A DNA stretch of 64,000 nucleotides from Adiantum capillus-veneris. Its lineage: Eukaryota; Streptophyta; Polypodiopsida; Polypodiales; Pteridaceae. Below, in pieces: positions 32,943 to 45,230 of this stretch. Position numbers and translations under genes: made by a program. Below the pieces are notes generated by a model that made no database searches, was not told the DNA's origin, and saw only the letters and a list, made by a program, of their open reading frames with translations. The DNA lies in NCBI GenBank assembly GCA_014529385.2, contig CM043967.1, positions 6,153,001-6,217,000 on the forward strand. The letters are read 5' to 3'. Each line of letters opens with the position of its first letter. Position 1 is the stretch's first letter.

Positions 32943-33614
32943 GTGAAGGAGGATTTCAACAATTTGGACAGGGATATTGCAACAAAAGAAGCAAATACAA
33001 GAGTTGAGCGCTTGTATGATAAGCTGATGGAGATAGTTTCAAGGGTGAAGAAGGATGCTTTGCAAGAGCTGCATTTGGGATCTAAATTGAGTACAAAAGT
33101 TGTCAAAATCAGTGTTCATCTCAATGACAGATTTATATTGAATTTAAAGAAGTTATTACAGGAGTTCATTCATGTATGTGCTTGGGATTATTCAAATCTG
33201 AAAGGTATGGATTCAAATGTGTACAAGCATCAGTTTAATGTGAAAGAAGATGCAATTTCAGTAATTCAGCAGAGATATAGAATGAATGCAAAGCGGAGTT
33301 GTCATCATGGAAGTCAGATCCTAATGCAAATTAAGCCAGAGAGAAAGGATGCAATGATGCAGGGGAATAGTCTGTTGGTTGAAGATTTGGATACACAGGT
33401 TATAGATGATAGAGAGCGTGGAAAGGAATGTGATGGGAAAATAGCAAATCTGATTAGAGATGTGGATGCAAAGCAGAAGTCAACAGTGGAATGTCAAATT
33501 CTTATGTGGGAAGTGACAAAAGTTGTTGAGGGTGAAAACTTCGGTTTTGAAGTATCTAAATCTTTGATGTGGATAAAAAATGTTAGTTTAACTTTCAGGA
33601 TGCTTTCATTGTGA
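32943..33614 (+). pseudogene. Ty3/gypsy protease-RT linker remnant
   Basis: A 223-codon frame contains LSTKVVKISVHLNDRFILNL, LLQEFIHVCAWDYSNLKGMD and AISVIQQRYRMN. In Ty3/gypsy polyproteins a K-x-L-x-x-x-x-x-V-F-A-W-x-x-x-x-L-x-G-I/M pattern immediately precedes the RT palm. Here the sequence turns into unrelated charged text after QRYRMN, so RT is missing. Downstream frames (33,611-33,907, 34,136-34,582) hold no recognisable catalytic motif. Confidence 0.55.
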
Positions 33615-34808
33615 AGAAATTTGGTGATCAAATTGACTATTTGGCAGATTTGGGTTCAAATTTATTTGACAAAAGTTGTTATGATAGCATTCAGCTTGGA
33701 GGATGTCAAATGCAAATATTTGAAGGATCTGAAGCAGGTTTTACAAGTCCAATTAAGTCAAAACAGATGTGGAGGATCAATTGGACTCAAGGAGAAAGTA
33801 TGATGAGGAATATCAGAATAAGCCACATGCGAAATATTAAAAAAGGAAGCAGGTCGAAGATGAGCAAAAACAAGAGGATATACAGCCAAAGGATATTACA
33901 GAAGTGATATCTCAATCCTATAAACAAAAGTTGGAATCAGCTTATCAATGGGAGGAATTTTCAACAATTGAATTTCTTCACGAATATGGAGGAACAAGAG
34001 GCAAATCCATTCTAGGTCATCAAAGCATGTTTGTTGTAGACAGATAATTGCTATGGTTACATTGTAGGTGATACAAGAATACCAAAAAATTTTATGGAAG
34101 CTTATCTTGATGCTTGGTAGATTCAAGAGCATATTTTGATGTCAAAGATTGAGTATGTGAAAGGAGAACATTCAATTGCAAAGAATGTAGTTCAGCGGAT
34201 TGTTTTATGGTCAGATTTTGATAAGAATGGATCAGATAGAATCCTCACAGATGTGGATGGCGGATTGTCAGAATTCAAATTTTCATGTGTTCCAGATTTT
34301 GGAGTTGTTGATTTGTGGAAGAGGAATGTGTTACAAGTTTGTATGGATGCTCAAGAAGTTCAAGAGGAATCGACAGATGGATTCAGTGGAATGTGCTTTA
34401 CTCAGGAGGATGACCTGATGGAGTTTATGCGGACTTTCTTCATCAAGGCGGAAATTTTGAGTGTTGCAAAAGTGTTGTCTAATTTGACAGTCAAGTTTCT
34501 TTCATTCAGTTTGACAAGGGAGTATGGTCCAATTTTTAAAATGTGGAGGAAGAATTTATTCAATGACAAGGCAAGAAGTTAGAGAAGCAAAAAGTCAGCA
34601 GTGTGGCATATTCATCAAAAATCAGTGGAGGATTATATTGCAGAAGAAAAGTCAGAGCATTTGAAAAATTTCAAAGAGGAGGATATTCACATGGCTATTA
34701 TGCTGATTTTGTTTTATCTTTGCAAGTTTCTTCTTTTATCTAGTTTACGGATCAAGGGATTGTGGGTCCGAGGTCAGCCTATGGCTCAAGCCATCAGGCT
34801 ATGCCAAG

Positions 34809-35234
34809 TGTTAGAGTTAGACCTTAGGAGGATTACTTTTGACAAAGGTGTGAACCGTAGTCTATTTTAAGTGACTTTTGGGATCTTGGAAGTTAAGGGT
34901 CATTTTTTCTCTTTCATGTGAGAAAGAAATCCATTCAGTTATGTAGCATGATGGGATGGGCGGATTTTCTGTGTAATGGTGGATTTCTAGCTGTCAGATG
35001 CAGCAGTTTGTCGAATGCAGAATTCAGATTAGTTGTCGTATTTCTGTTTCATTCTCTCTGTGTATTCCATGTTTTGAGTACAATACAAGTGCAAAAATGT
35101 TCAGTTCGAAAAGTGTGTGTTTCTGAAATGATGCGTGTGCAATAGGATTAATTTGTATGGTTGTTAGAGTGAAATGTCAGACAAATTGTCAGAATCTGTG
35201 TACAAAACTGCTCGGCTAAACCAACCATTAAACA
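34809..35234 (+). repeat. 3' LTR (426 bp)
   Basis: Starts TGTTAGAGTTAGACC, ends CCATTAAACA. Small deletions relative to the 5' LTR explain the 12-bp length difference. No clear polypurine tract precedes it (GGCTATGCCAAG). Confidence 0.85.
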
Positions 35235-35239
35235 TGCAT

Positions 35240-36330
35240 CTTGATGTAGCAAATGCTTCTCTGCAGTACTCTGAGCAAAGGATCAATGATCAGGCAACAT
35301 TTTTAAGACAAATAAGAGAAAATCATGTTGTCGCTTCAATCAAAGGTACAATGAAGTCTATAAGACTTTGGAAAAGAGAAACATGGATGTTTTGCTAGAG
35401 CTGAAGCTAAAACAATCACAAAGATGAGACCTGACATTGATGCGGGGTCCAAAGAGAAGAGAAATTGCTCAAAGAGATATCAGAATTAAACAGAGTCAAT
35501 CAGCTGAGAGAGGGACAACCAGAAAATAAGGAAGAAGCAGGTACCTTTGAGCAACCAATTGTTGACATACCCTTAGTATCATTTGCTGAGATGGAAACAC
35601 AACCGTCAGAAGGGCTAACAGGAGAGTCAGACTTTCACGTACCACTCACTGAAGCCGAGCAAGTGTCCATGGTCCATCTTTCTAAAGCTGAGGAATATAC
35701 ACTAAAAGAGCAGATTGCCCAGGAAACAAATGCTGAATGGAAAGCAACAATGGATTGGGAGTTGAGAGTTCTCAATTCAATCAATGTAACTCAACTCACT
35801 CCCAACCAAATCAATGCTTAGTGGCATCAACAATCACTACCATACCCCTTTATCAAAGTGGAGTCACTACATGTTAAAGGAAAGACTATACAAAGATATG
35901 CAGGCAGAAGGCTCAAAGGACATCCACCCCAAGTGGAGAAAGAGCTAGTTGAACAATAATTTCATATATCTAATTCTGTTCACAAGAGCACCTGTAACCC
36001 TCCAGATAGACCCAACATTCTGTCATGTACCAAGGGTAAGGACCTGGAAGGTATATGGAGCACTGAGAAAGAAGAGGCCGACATGGATGAACTACCCATG
36101 TCTACCTGCTCTAGAGCAGGGAACACCGACAGAAGAATACATGGTGAAAACCCTAATGGGTGCCATGAACTTCTTCAAGATCCCCCCTGACCTCTCATGT
36201 GCCATGCTGTATAAGATTTGTAGAATGCTGCTCACTTGCATTCAAGCTTTTCACGAGCCAGAGCAAACCGGAGCACCATGGATATCTTTTCTCAAAGGCA
36301 ATAAGGGTCTTTGTTATGACTTAAGTGGCT
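35240..36330 (+). pseudogene. Decayed retroelement-like protein, second part
   Basis: Continues the coiled-coil ORF after the LTR insertion: VANASLQYSEQRINDQATFL (35,247-35,306), then EISELNRVNQLREGQ and AKWKATMDW-type text in 35,465-35,821, and a 127-codon frame at 35,949-36,332 (LPALEQGTPTEEYMVKTLMG, LSCAMLYKICRMLLTC). Frames change at about 35,395, 35,460 and 35,820. No catalytic domain is recognisable. It ends just before the GT-GA microsatellite. Confidence 0.4.
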
Positions 36331-36397
36331 AGCCTTTAGAGGAAGTCCTTTTACGGCTTCTATGCCAGATGCATGTTTTTGCTCTCTATGCAATATG

Positions 36398-36557
<160 letters not shown>

Positions 36558-36879
36558 TAATTTACACACACATGCATAAATAAAGAACACATACACATTG
36601 AGAGAGGAAAAAAGATATATATAAAGCAAAGAGAGAGAATGAATGTGAGAGAGAGAGAAGGGGAGAAAACAAAGAGAGAGAGATTAAAAAATAGAGAAAG
36701 AGAGAGAGAAATGTTAGATTAACGTCTTCAAATTTCAAAATGATTTATGAGACCAATTCTATAAAATCCTTGTGGATCTAATATAATGTTTGCATTGTCC
36801 AAGAAAATAGTGCATCGATTGGTGAAGAGCTTCGTCAATGTATGTCTTTGTAAATAGACGTACTATGACATATATAGAT

Positions 36880-36884
<5 letters not shown>

Positions 36885-36967
<83 letters not shown>
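36885..36967. repeat. (GA)n microsatellite, about 83 bp
   Basis: Pure GA run. GA-rich imperfect stretches also occur at 36,630-36,710, and (GT)n at 37,277-37,300. Confidence 0.95.
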
Positions 36968-36971
<4 letters not shown>

Positions 36972-37309
36972 CATAGCTTTATGATTTAGTTTTTACATTT
37001 AAGTTAGAGTTCAAGTTTTGATTGAATATTAGAGCTTTGGGGTTAGGTTTAGGATTTAACTCAAGATTTAAGGTTTAGAGCTGAAGAAGAGGCCCAAACC
37101 ATCTCTCTCTTTTTTGTAGAGCTTACAGGTGTGAATGTTTGAAGCTAGTTAGCTTTGGAATGTTCAAACGGTAGGCAACAACACTACCTGCTGAAAGCAT
37201 TCTCCTTCTGTTGAGCTTGAGTGATGGAAGAGAAAAGTGGATAACTCAGAACATTCACAACGTATCAAGTTGGATTGTGTGTGTGTGTGTGTGTGTGTGT
37301 AGCAGTTCT

Positions 37310-40270
37310 AAATCTATATATATACGCAAATGAACACTAACTGTTCACAGACCAACAATTCTAGAAAAGTACAATGGATTTGTACAATAATCTCTTTGCT
37401 GTTGAAATAAATTATGTACAAGGTAATGAAGATAACAGAATAAAGCTCAGGATTCCTCAAACCCAAAGTCTGGGAAATTTTGCATCACAATAAGAGATCC
37501 ACCATTTGTTAAGAACATAACGTTTTAATCAAAGAAGATAGCCCTCACTTGCACCCATAGCCACAAGAAAACAATTCATTAGCACGTGACTATACGCAGG
37601 TGATGCTGGGCATCCCAATTGTTATCCATGTCACCATAAAAAAAACCCATAGTTCTTAACTTGTATTTTGTTGTTTTTTTAGAAAAAAAGTTCCTTGGCT
37701 TTTTTGCCAAACTGAAAAAAGGAGAGTAAAAAAACCCTAGAGCAGTTATAAATCAGGTTATTTCTTGAATATATATATATATAAATATAAATATAAATAT
37801 AAATATATTTTATTATTATAAAACTTTCTTTGTCAAACTTAAGATTTATAGGAGATTTTTTAAGTAGATTAAAAAAAAATCTACTTTTATCAGACTAGAA
37901 AACCAGATTCAAGATGGAAAACCAGATCCGGTCAGCCACACCTAAGATCAAGCAAAAGGTGTAAAGTTAGACCTGACCAGATCATCAAGTACTAACTCCA
38001 TTTTCTCTAAACATCTCGATTTATTAGAATTTGGCAGCATAACCAGTAATACCAAAAAAATTCTCATTAATTATCAATTTTAAAAGCATCAGTTTTTCAA
38101 GATAAGTTTCCATGAACCTCCTAATACCCCACCAGTATACAAAATAAATCTGAGTATCATCCAGTGATTTGGCAGTTTATATCAGTTTTCTTATATGACC
38201 ATGTTTTAGTAACCTGACGCCATTTTCATGTCAAGCAACCAAAAACAAGACCAGAGTGAGTGTATGTAATCCATACTAGGCAGAAAGAATCAACTACTGA
38301 TGTGTACTTATCAGTGTTGAGTTTTTTCCAACCAATTGCTATTACTACGGATAATCCCAAAAGTATAATTCTACCAATGTTCCAAAGGTGAAACAACTTA
38401 AAAAACCAGTCAAACCATCAAGCTTTTTCTTTACAACCATCATCAAAACACACAATATTATCCATATGTATGTGAGACTTGATGCAATTTTTTTAAAAGA
38501 AGACTAAGTATGTAAGCAGTTAGTACCAAACAAGAAGCAAGGAAGTCCTAAATTCCAAAAAGGACCTCTATCTTAACAAGATTCTTCAAAAAATCTGTCT
38601 ATAACCACCCAACAAGGCAGGGTTTATTAAAATTTTAATACTCATCAGAGGTGTAACTTAGAATATCTCCGTGGGTGTACACCGATGAAGCGAAACCCAG
38701 CAACAGTCAGCCGATGCAACCCAGCAATAAAAAATGAACGAATTGATATGTACTACAACTTAAAAAGCCATCAGTTTCAAAAAGACAGGGCACCAATTTC
38801 TGAAATCAGTACATAATGACCTCTTTAGCCGATTCAAAAATATGCACCATATTTAGAACCCAAAATAGTCCGGGGTCTTATCCACTTACCCATGGTACCG
38901 AGCCCTGTATTATTACAGCTGACCAAACAATTTCCATACCAATTTTATACACCCAATACAGCACACCCCCTTTTTTTATTTTGAATTTCTAATTTTATTT
39001 CAAAAAACCAACAATATCCTTTTTCATTACACCTACTGCGTAGCGGTTCCACAAACGAACGCATCATCAGCCATAAACCACTTTCCCTTTAAGTTCCATA
39101 CCATCCAAAAAATTCCATTTAGCAGAGAAAACCTGCTGCAGCCAGAACTTCCAGCAATACACCAATATAAAAAGAGCAGAATAGATTTTAAGTTAACTTG
39201 TAGATTAGGAGCCGAGGGAACCTCCACAATCGATTTTTCGGATTTTTTCGGCATGATGCGACCACAGTCTTCAACAGACACTCACTCACACAGTAATGAC
39301 CTCACACACGCAGAGAAGTGAACCGAAAACGATGCTGCTAAGTGAGTATGAGTACTCACCATTTTATACAAGTTGAAGTCATCTGCAGATGACGCGACCC
39401 ACAGTGGTACCAGCCCCTCCCATCGAGGTCACTTTATGCGGGCAAGTCTTTAGGGATTAAATCAAGCACGAGATCCGGCAGAATCAGGCACCTTATGCGT
39501 TAATTCTGCTTACACTAATCGACTGTAGACACCCCCCTCTCAGTACAGGCAATAGCGTGTAGTAGGATGCCTGCTTACTCAGATAAAAAGCCACCATACT
39601 CTATTTCCCAATTTTACCCTAATACAAGGTAAAGTTTTAAGTTACATGCAAGGACTAGCAGTGCCTGCCACATTATGGCCCCCCCAATTACCTAGGCATT
39701 TCCATAGTCTTCGCTCAGCCAGAGTGATTGCAAACGGCCTCGGGTCTATAGTCATACATTTCCCCCGAGCCATATAATAGGCTCTTGGTATACTAAAAGG
39801 TGATAGATAAACCACCCTTCGGGTAGTTTTATTTAGTTTTCCCTTTTGGTCTCGGGGTCGTACAATGTGTTTAAAAGAGAAAGTGTTATTTAAACAAGTC
39901 CAGATTCAATTTTCCAAAAACCATTCCTGCTACATTGCATACTTGGTGAAACAAACCATGCTACAGAGCATTTTTTGAACAATGATAAGATAGTATAAAG
40001 TTTGAATGCACGGACAATTCATATTGTACACCAAACACCTAATTTGTAATGGATACCAAACTATTCCATAGTTTGATACCTGGTCCTTTAATTAGTTGAG
40101 AATTTTATTGTATTAAGCCTCAGATGATCATACATAGTAGTTTTACACCTACTTCCCAACCCTATAGTAAGCTAAATGTCATTCAGCCATCACTAGGGTA
40201 AAAATTCACCTATCATAATGGTGAGAGTAAAAAAATTTCCTCTGGTCTAGGAGTAAAAACCAGTGGGTCT
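37310..40270. other. Long gene-free region
   Basis: About 3 kb without a convincing gene. An (AT)/(TAAATA)n tract lies at 37,770-37,808. A minus-strand open frame of 82 codons at 39,281-39,033 (MSVEDCGRIMPKKSEKSIVE) starts with ATG but has no supporting feature. The part from 39,350 to 39,800 is more GC-rich than its surroundings, with C runs (CACCCCCCTC, GGCCCCCCCAATT), but encodes nothing I recognise. Confidence 0.5.
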
Positions 40271-40287
40271 ATATAATATGGGAGATA

Positions 40288-40299
40288 TATTTATATAAA
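40288..40299 (+). promoter_or_regulatory. Possible TATA box upstream of the 40.4-kb ORF
   Basis: TATATTTATATAAAAAAAAG lies about 65-75 bp before the ATG at 40,364, in a suitable place for a TATA element with a short leader. AT-rich context lowers the weight of this call. Confidence 0.35.
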
Positions 40300-40363
40300 A
40301 AAAAGTCCAGAGTACCCTTTTCGGTGTTTAGCATCTTCAGCTAATCAGCTTACCAGTCGTATT

Positions 40364-40879
40364 ATGGCATACAATCAAGAACAGGTTTTTTCTATAGCAA
40401 CTGCACATCTTTATCTGTCCAGTACATCTACTAGGAGAGCAACCTTACTCCATTATGAATGTCATTTATTTCCGCAGTTAGGAACCTTAGTTTCTCAAAC
40501 CAAGTGGTGGACCTATCAGGACCAAGTGACTCGAGTGACTCTGTGGGGTCGAGAGCATTTCAAAAATAATATCCGAATGGCGATGGTTGCTGAGGTACTA
40601 GCCCTAGGTCCACAATATTATTACATAGAATATTCAATAAAGCCAGGTTTTTTTGATCGGTTATACCTGCTAGCCCAGTTTCTACCTTCTCATAAGATTT
40701 TCTTGTACCGTAGTTATGGTCATCAATTAAGAGGATATTTTAACATTACTCCGCGCACTTGGGAGTATGAGGTCATCTTGGCGACTCGTATCCTACCTTT
40801 GGCCGATCGTCCAAACACGTGCTTCTACTGTGACAACTGTTTGTGCGATCATGTAGTGGGCGGTATAATAGAGATGTAG
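40364..40879 (+). CDS. Orphan 171-residue protein with a C-terminal Cys cluster
   Basis: An uninterrupted ATG-to-stop frame of 171 codons is the longest undamaged single-exon frame in this half of the window. It is aromatic- and Arg-rich (HLYLSSTSTRRATLLHYECH, VTLWGREHFKNNIRMAMV, GPQYYYIEYSIKPGFFDRLY) and ends with a compact CFYCDNCLCDH cluster, which could bind metal. There is no signal peptide, membrane span or known catalytic motif. A TATA-like element lies upstream and a GT-GA microsatellite starts 55 bp after the stop. I do not recognise the family. Its preservation among decayed neighbours suggests a recent insertion or selection. It might be one ORF of an unknown mobile element. Confidence 0.5.
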   Translation: MAYNQEQVFSIATAHLYLSSTSTRRATLLHYECHLFPQLGTLVSQTKWWTYQDQVTRVTLWGREHFKNNIRMAMVAEVLALGPQYYYIEYSIKPGFFDRLYLLAQFLPSHKIFLYRSYGHQLRGYFNITPRTWEYEVILATRILPLADRPNTCFYCDNCLCDHVVGGIIEM

Positions 40880-40929
40880 ATGAAGGGCTCCTGAAATAAT
40901 TATCAACTAAACTTTTTGTTCCGTGAAAG

Positions 40930-41036
<107 letters not shown>

Positions 41037-41307
41037 ACTCACGGTGCTGAGTAGGAATTAGAGCAGCTGAAGCAGATGACGTAGCAGGAGCAATTTTCAT
41101 TTGAAAAATCTGCATTTTTGTTCTGTGTATGTGCATGCATGTTTGATAGAGAGAGAAAGATTAGGTTAGATTTAAGATTAGATTTTGGATTTAGTTTTTA
41201 TATTAAAATTTAGCTTCAAATGATTACGGTTTAAATTTTAGAGTTAGCTTTATGGTTATGTTTGCAGTAGTTTGCATGTAGCTCACATGAGTTTAGGTAT
41301 GTATTTG

Positions 41308-41470
41308 TTTGCAAGCTCACAAGTGCAAACATCTCTCTCTCTCTCTTTCTCTCCAAACTAAACGTTGTGGATGTTGTATGCAAGCTCACAAGTGCAAACA
41401 TCTCTCTTTCTCTCCAAACTAAACATTGTGGATGTTGTATGCAAGCTCACAAGTGCAAAAATCTCTCTCC
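41308..41470 (+). repeat. Tandem repeat, about 73-bp unit, 2.3 copies
   Basis: The unit CAAGCTCACAAGTGCAAACA, then a CT tract, CTCCAAACTAAAC and TTGTGGATGTTGTATG, repeats from 41,310, 41,381 and 41,440 with few changes. Confidence 0.85.
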
Positions 41471-41589
41471 CTTTTGTCCTCTCCATGGGTGCAGCATTAA
41501 GCTGGAAAGCTTTCAACGGCATGATACTTAGAATAGAGGCAGACATGTAATGTGCACAATAATCCCTCAAACAAGGAGCTGCTATGAAG

Positions 41590-41790
41590 ATACGTTAAGA
41601 TGATGTGAATTGCTACAGTTGAACAAGAGGCAAAGGGGTTTTGTCCCCTACATGCATTGTCATGTAGACGTGGGTGTGTTGATTTACCGTACCCACAAAT
41701 ATAGGCATTGACAAATAAAGACGAAATAATAAGCCGGTGGTTTTGATCTTTGTGCACCTCTAGACAGAGGTGTATGAGGATCGGACATGG
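41590..41790 (+). repeat. Dispersed repeat copy B, abutting the gypsy 5' LTR
   Basis: Shares with the minus strand of 24,690-24,885 the ordered strings GGCAAAGGGGTTTTGTCC, CATGTAGACGTGGGTGTG, TACCCACAAATATAGGCATT, CCGGTGGTTTTGATC, GTGCACCTCTAGACAGAGG and GATCGGACATG. It ends within a few bases of the LTR start, so the LTR element probably inserted at or into its edge. Confidence 0.85.
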
Positions 41791-41792
41791 AA

Positions 41793-43359
41793 TTTCATAA
41801 AATCTGATATCTACCTAACCCAAATGATTTTCTCATATTAAAACTGATCATTTAATGTGGGGGAATAAACGGGAACAAGGGTTAAGATATAGACATGTGC
41901 TTATAGATCTATCTCAACATGGGGCCAATGGTAAAGGGGCCCAAATGAGAGATGGTCTATCAAAGAGCAAGGCTAATCAATGGATCATAAGACCTTAGGG
42001 TTAGCTTCATTGAAGACCTCCAATAATTAGTGTAAAATTCCTTTGACCTTAGGTAAGCTAGGGCTGAGCTTGAGGTGGGAACCTGGCCCCCAAGCTTAAG
42101 GTGCTTGACGTGCTTGATACTAAGGTGCTTGAGGTGCCTGATGATTGAGATTCTTGAGATGCTTGTCATGCTTGAGATGCTAGGGTTGTACTTGAGGTGA
42201 GAACCCAACCCGAGCTTGAGGGGCTTAAGGGCCAAGCTTGTGGTGAGAACTAGGCCCAAGGTCGAGGGGCTTGAGGTGGCACAACAGTCAAAGGTAATCC
42301 CTACAAGGAGAGGGCGATCCCTACAAGAGGGGGGATGAGAGAGAACCCACACACACACTCACACAATGCATGCTTGGTACAAAGAAAGCAAAAGGGACAC
42401 TTGTCAATTTCCTCCTCATGTTGCCCTCATGGTGTTCCTGAAGCCTATTGGTTGGCCACCCAAGGGGTCCAATGATAAATTAGAAGATTTAATTAATTGC
42501 TTTTATATTTATCAAGTCCTCTTTCTCAAAGGATAAAGGGGGACACTTGTCCCAATGCTACCCTTGTTACTTGATTTACCTCCTGCTTGTTTTGGGCTAG
42601 GCCTGGATGGGTCCAATGAGCTTCAAGGGGAGGTCAACCAAGGAATCTAGGAGCTTGATTAGGGGGTATACTCTCCCATACACACTCTCATTGTGTGAAG
42701 TGCAAAGTGCAAGATCTCCCTATCCTTATCCAAGCAAGTAGAGAGGTTGAGAGCCTACACCAAAACTCTTGTCTATGGAGTGAAAATCCAACCAAGAGCC
42801 ATGCTTCAATGCTTAATCTTGCCATCTTCACTACTATGCTATTATGTATGCTAGCAAGAAGAGTTATGATAAGTGAGGAACTAATTATTTCTCCTATGAA
42901 ATGTTTCTTCTTCCTCTTCCCTACCCTCATTCCCTGCTGCTAGCTCTCTCCACCATCAAAGGTGTTTGAGGTCTTGGGACTAACGCTTGGGATAGTTAAT
43001 GCTATCCTCAAAATTTTATGTTATACTCGTGATGCATGAAGCTTTCCATATTCACTGTGCATCACCTAGGTCACAAAGAACACAAAGATTGTATTGTAAC
43101 AAGTCTCTCTTGATGGGAGAAATCATAATACAAATTACATTGGAGGGGGAATTGCCGGCTCCAGTAAATCCGGTCCTCAACTGTTGTCATATTCTCTAAA
43201 TTCTCTCTTTTTCAAAAGTATTGTTCATGCCAAGTTAACTAAATGCTATGATTATGTTGCTACCATCAATTATGTTCACCCGCTATGCTCACAAAGTAAT
43301 TCCACATAAGTACTCTCTCTAATTTCCCCTACTCAACTTAATAGGCCAATTCCATTACA
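41793..43359 (+). repeat. Ty3/gypsy LTR, 5' copy (about 1,567 bp)
   Basis: Homologous along its length to 57,830-59,582. The start, TTTCATAAAATCTGATATC, has lost the TG seen in the other copy (TGTCATAAAATC); the end is CCATTACA. It contains a degenerate minisatellite of GAGGTGCTTGA type units (42,060-42,280). Plant LTR hallmarks follow it directly: an initiator-Met primer site. Confidence 0.85.
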
Positions 43360-43360
43360 T

Positions 43361-43372
43361 TGGTATCAGAGC
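43361..43372 (+). promoter_or_regulatory. Primer-binding site for initiator Met-tRNA
   Basis: TGGTATCAGAGC begins two bases after the LTR ends in CA. This 12-mer is the standard complement of the plant initiator tRNA-Met 3' end used by many LTR retrotransposons. Confidence 0.9.
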
Positions 43373-43799
43373 ATTTGGTTTCTCTTTTCTTGCTTAAGAA
43401 GAGAGGTCCTTTAGTAGCCTATAAATGGTTGATTTCGTCAATTATATTAAGGTAAGTGGGACTAGGATCTATTATCGATTTTGTTAAGATCACTATGTGG
43501 AATATGGTGCACACCTCGGGAGCTTTGGACTTAATAATGGAGTCTTTTTAGACTTACCTACGGCTTTACCATTGTTGAGCCATAAGAAGTCCAAAAGGAG
43601 TTAGCCCTCGACAACTCTGCTATGTTAGACTTACTCCACTACTTTCTATATCTAACCACTTCGAGCCGTGGGTGTAGATACTTAAGAGTGAATTTTCAAA
43701 GGCTAAGAGGAGTAGAAACTAAGGTTTGGAATTGCAAAATCATACACTAAGTATGTACATAAATTTTGTTAACATGGCTGACAATAACCAAGAGAGTAG

Positions 43800-45230
43800 A
43801 ATGAATATTGATAGCTTTGATTTTTCACCATGAAGGTGCTAATGATGATGCCCCCATGTTTGTCAATTATCTTGTTACTAGGTTGCAGCAAGCTTTGGGC
43901 AACCTGCTTTGCAAGCCAAAGTTACTAAAAAACTTCGCGCTTATGGGATTTTCCTTCCTCTCCAAGAGGAGAGAGAGCTTAGGAGGCCTCTTGAAGAGAC
44001 CCCAAAAGAGGACACTCTCCCATACGAGAGGAGGAATCTAAAGAGCAACAAAGAAATGAAAGTTTAAGTTGCTCTGAAGATGTGGCTCCATGAAGACGGC
44101 GATCTAGACGATCGCCAACTCCTCCCAAGAGGAAAAGATCAACACACAGTCCTTCTCCTCATCATTCGGAAAGGCAAGAGAGGAAACAAAGGAAGAAAAG
44201 GGCAAAAAAGAGGTCACCCTCTTCTCCTTCTTATCCACCTTCCTCCTCTTTCGATGAAAGCTATGGCTATTCTCCTAGAGAATACAAGAGGGGAGGACAT
44301 TGCAAATCATACAGTGCATGGTGAAGGTCACAAAAGCTAAATAAGTTCAAAAAGGGAGGAAAGAGTGTCTCTTTTCTCACCTATGATGGCACCTTTGGTG
44401 CTACCGACAAAGTGTTGGCCTTCATCTAGTAATTTCATGTGGCCTTCAGAGACGAGGGCTTTACAGAGTCCTCCAAGCTACTCCTTGTAGCTATGCACTT
44501 CCAAAAGTAAGCTCGTCAATGGTGGGCTAGCCTTCGTGGAAATGGTGAATCCCCAGAAACATGGAAAACTCTACGAGTTTCCATCATGAAGTAATTCCTT
44601 GCAAGCGAGGCAAAGGACAAAGTGCTTACCGAATGGTGCATCTTAAAGCTTCTCTCTCATGAGTCTATCCACAAGTATGTAGACAAGTTTTGGGATTTAC
44701 ATCTCAAGGCTACTGTCTTTCAAAAGACAGACTTTGCTGAGCAAAAGCAACAATTTTGTGCGGGATTACCTGAAGAGATGGCCGAATACATCAACTCTCA
44801 ATGGCCTGGTTCTATTGCCAAAGTAATCCATCACATGATGGTTTCTTCACGCATCAACTTCCATCAAGGGTCTAGACGGAATGTCAAGCCAATGGAAAAC
44901 AAAGACAAAAATGATGCAAAGTGGAAAAACAATGCTCAAAATTCTTCCCAAGGCACTTCCAACAACAACAACAACAACAATCGGTCCAAGGAGAAGGGAG
45001 TTTACAAAGGCAAAAACAAACTCTCTCCTGAAGAGCTTGAAGCTTTTCGCAAGGACTATAAGTGTTTCAAGTGTGGGGAGCAAGGACATGGCTATCGTTC
45101 TTGCCCCAAGAAAAATGGTTGCAATGAGACTCCTAGGTCTTCCACCATCAAAGCTCCAAAAGAGGATGCTCATTGCAAAGGATCATCACTTCAATGTGCT
45201 TGGGGAAAGCTTAGAGAGCATGATGCCTTT
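43800..45230 (+). pseudogene. Gypsy gag with zinc knuckle (frameshifted)
   Basis: The N-terminal part (about 43,818-44,060) aligns with the second gag at 56,270 (SFDF..HEGAN.D, RLQQA.GN, LQEERELRRPL) but with frame changes. A Lys/Arg- and Ser/Pro-rich stretch follows (44,100-44,340), then the core matrix-like frame 44,622-45,425 with HESIHKYVDKFWDLHLKATV and EQKQQFCAGLPEEM. A poly-Asn tract and a CCHC knuckle (CFKCGEQGHGYRSC, about 45,062-45,103) follow. Gag packages the element RNA. Stops at about 44,040 and 44,510 make it inactive. Confidence 0.75.

Larger units (their letters stand above)
31389..35234 (+). mobile_element. Complete non-autonomous LTR retrotransposon (3.85 kb) with Ty3/gypsy remnants
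   Basis: Two direct repeats of about 430 bp begin TGTTAGAGTTAGACC and end CCATTAAACA, so the element has TG...CA ends. The flanks are TGCAG (31,384-31,388) and TGCAT (35,235-35,239), a 5-bp target duplication with one mismatch. The internal 3 kb has no intact polyprotein but keeps a Cys-rich zinc-knuckle-like segment (32,075-32,386) and a Ty3/gypsy protease-RT linker (LQEFIHVCAWDYSNLKGMDS, VIQQRYRMN; 33,150-33,290). RT, RNase H and integrase cores are absent. It sits inside the decayed coiled-coil ORF and is therefore younger than that. Confidence 0.8.

Noticed and set aside
39033-39281. 82-codon minus-strand ORF as a gene
   Set aside because: It starts with ATG but has no motif, no coding context and lies in a gene-free region.
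40495-40515. AAGTGGTGGACCT inside the orphan ORF, matching the satellite core
   Set aside because: Only about 13 bases match, the flanks do not, and it is in frame within an intact ORF; chance similarity is likely.
41960-42358. 132-codon minus-strand ORF in the LTR
   Set aside because: It lies wholly inside the 5' LTR over the GAGGTGCTTGA minisatellite and is not open in the 3' LTR.
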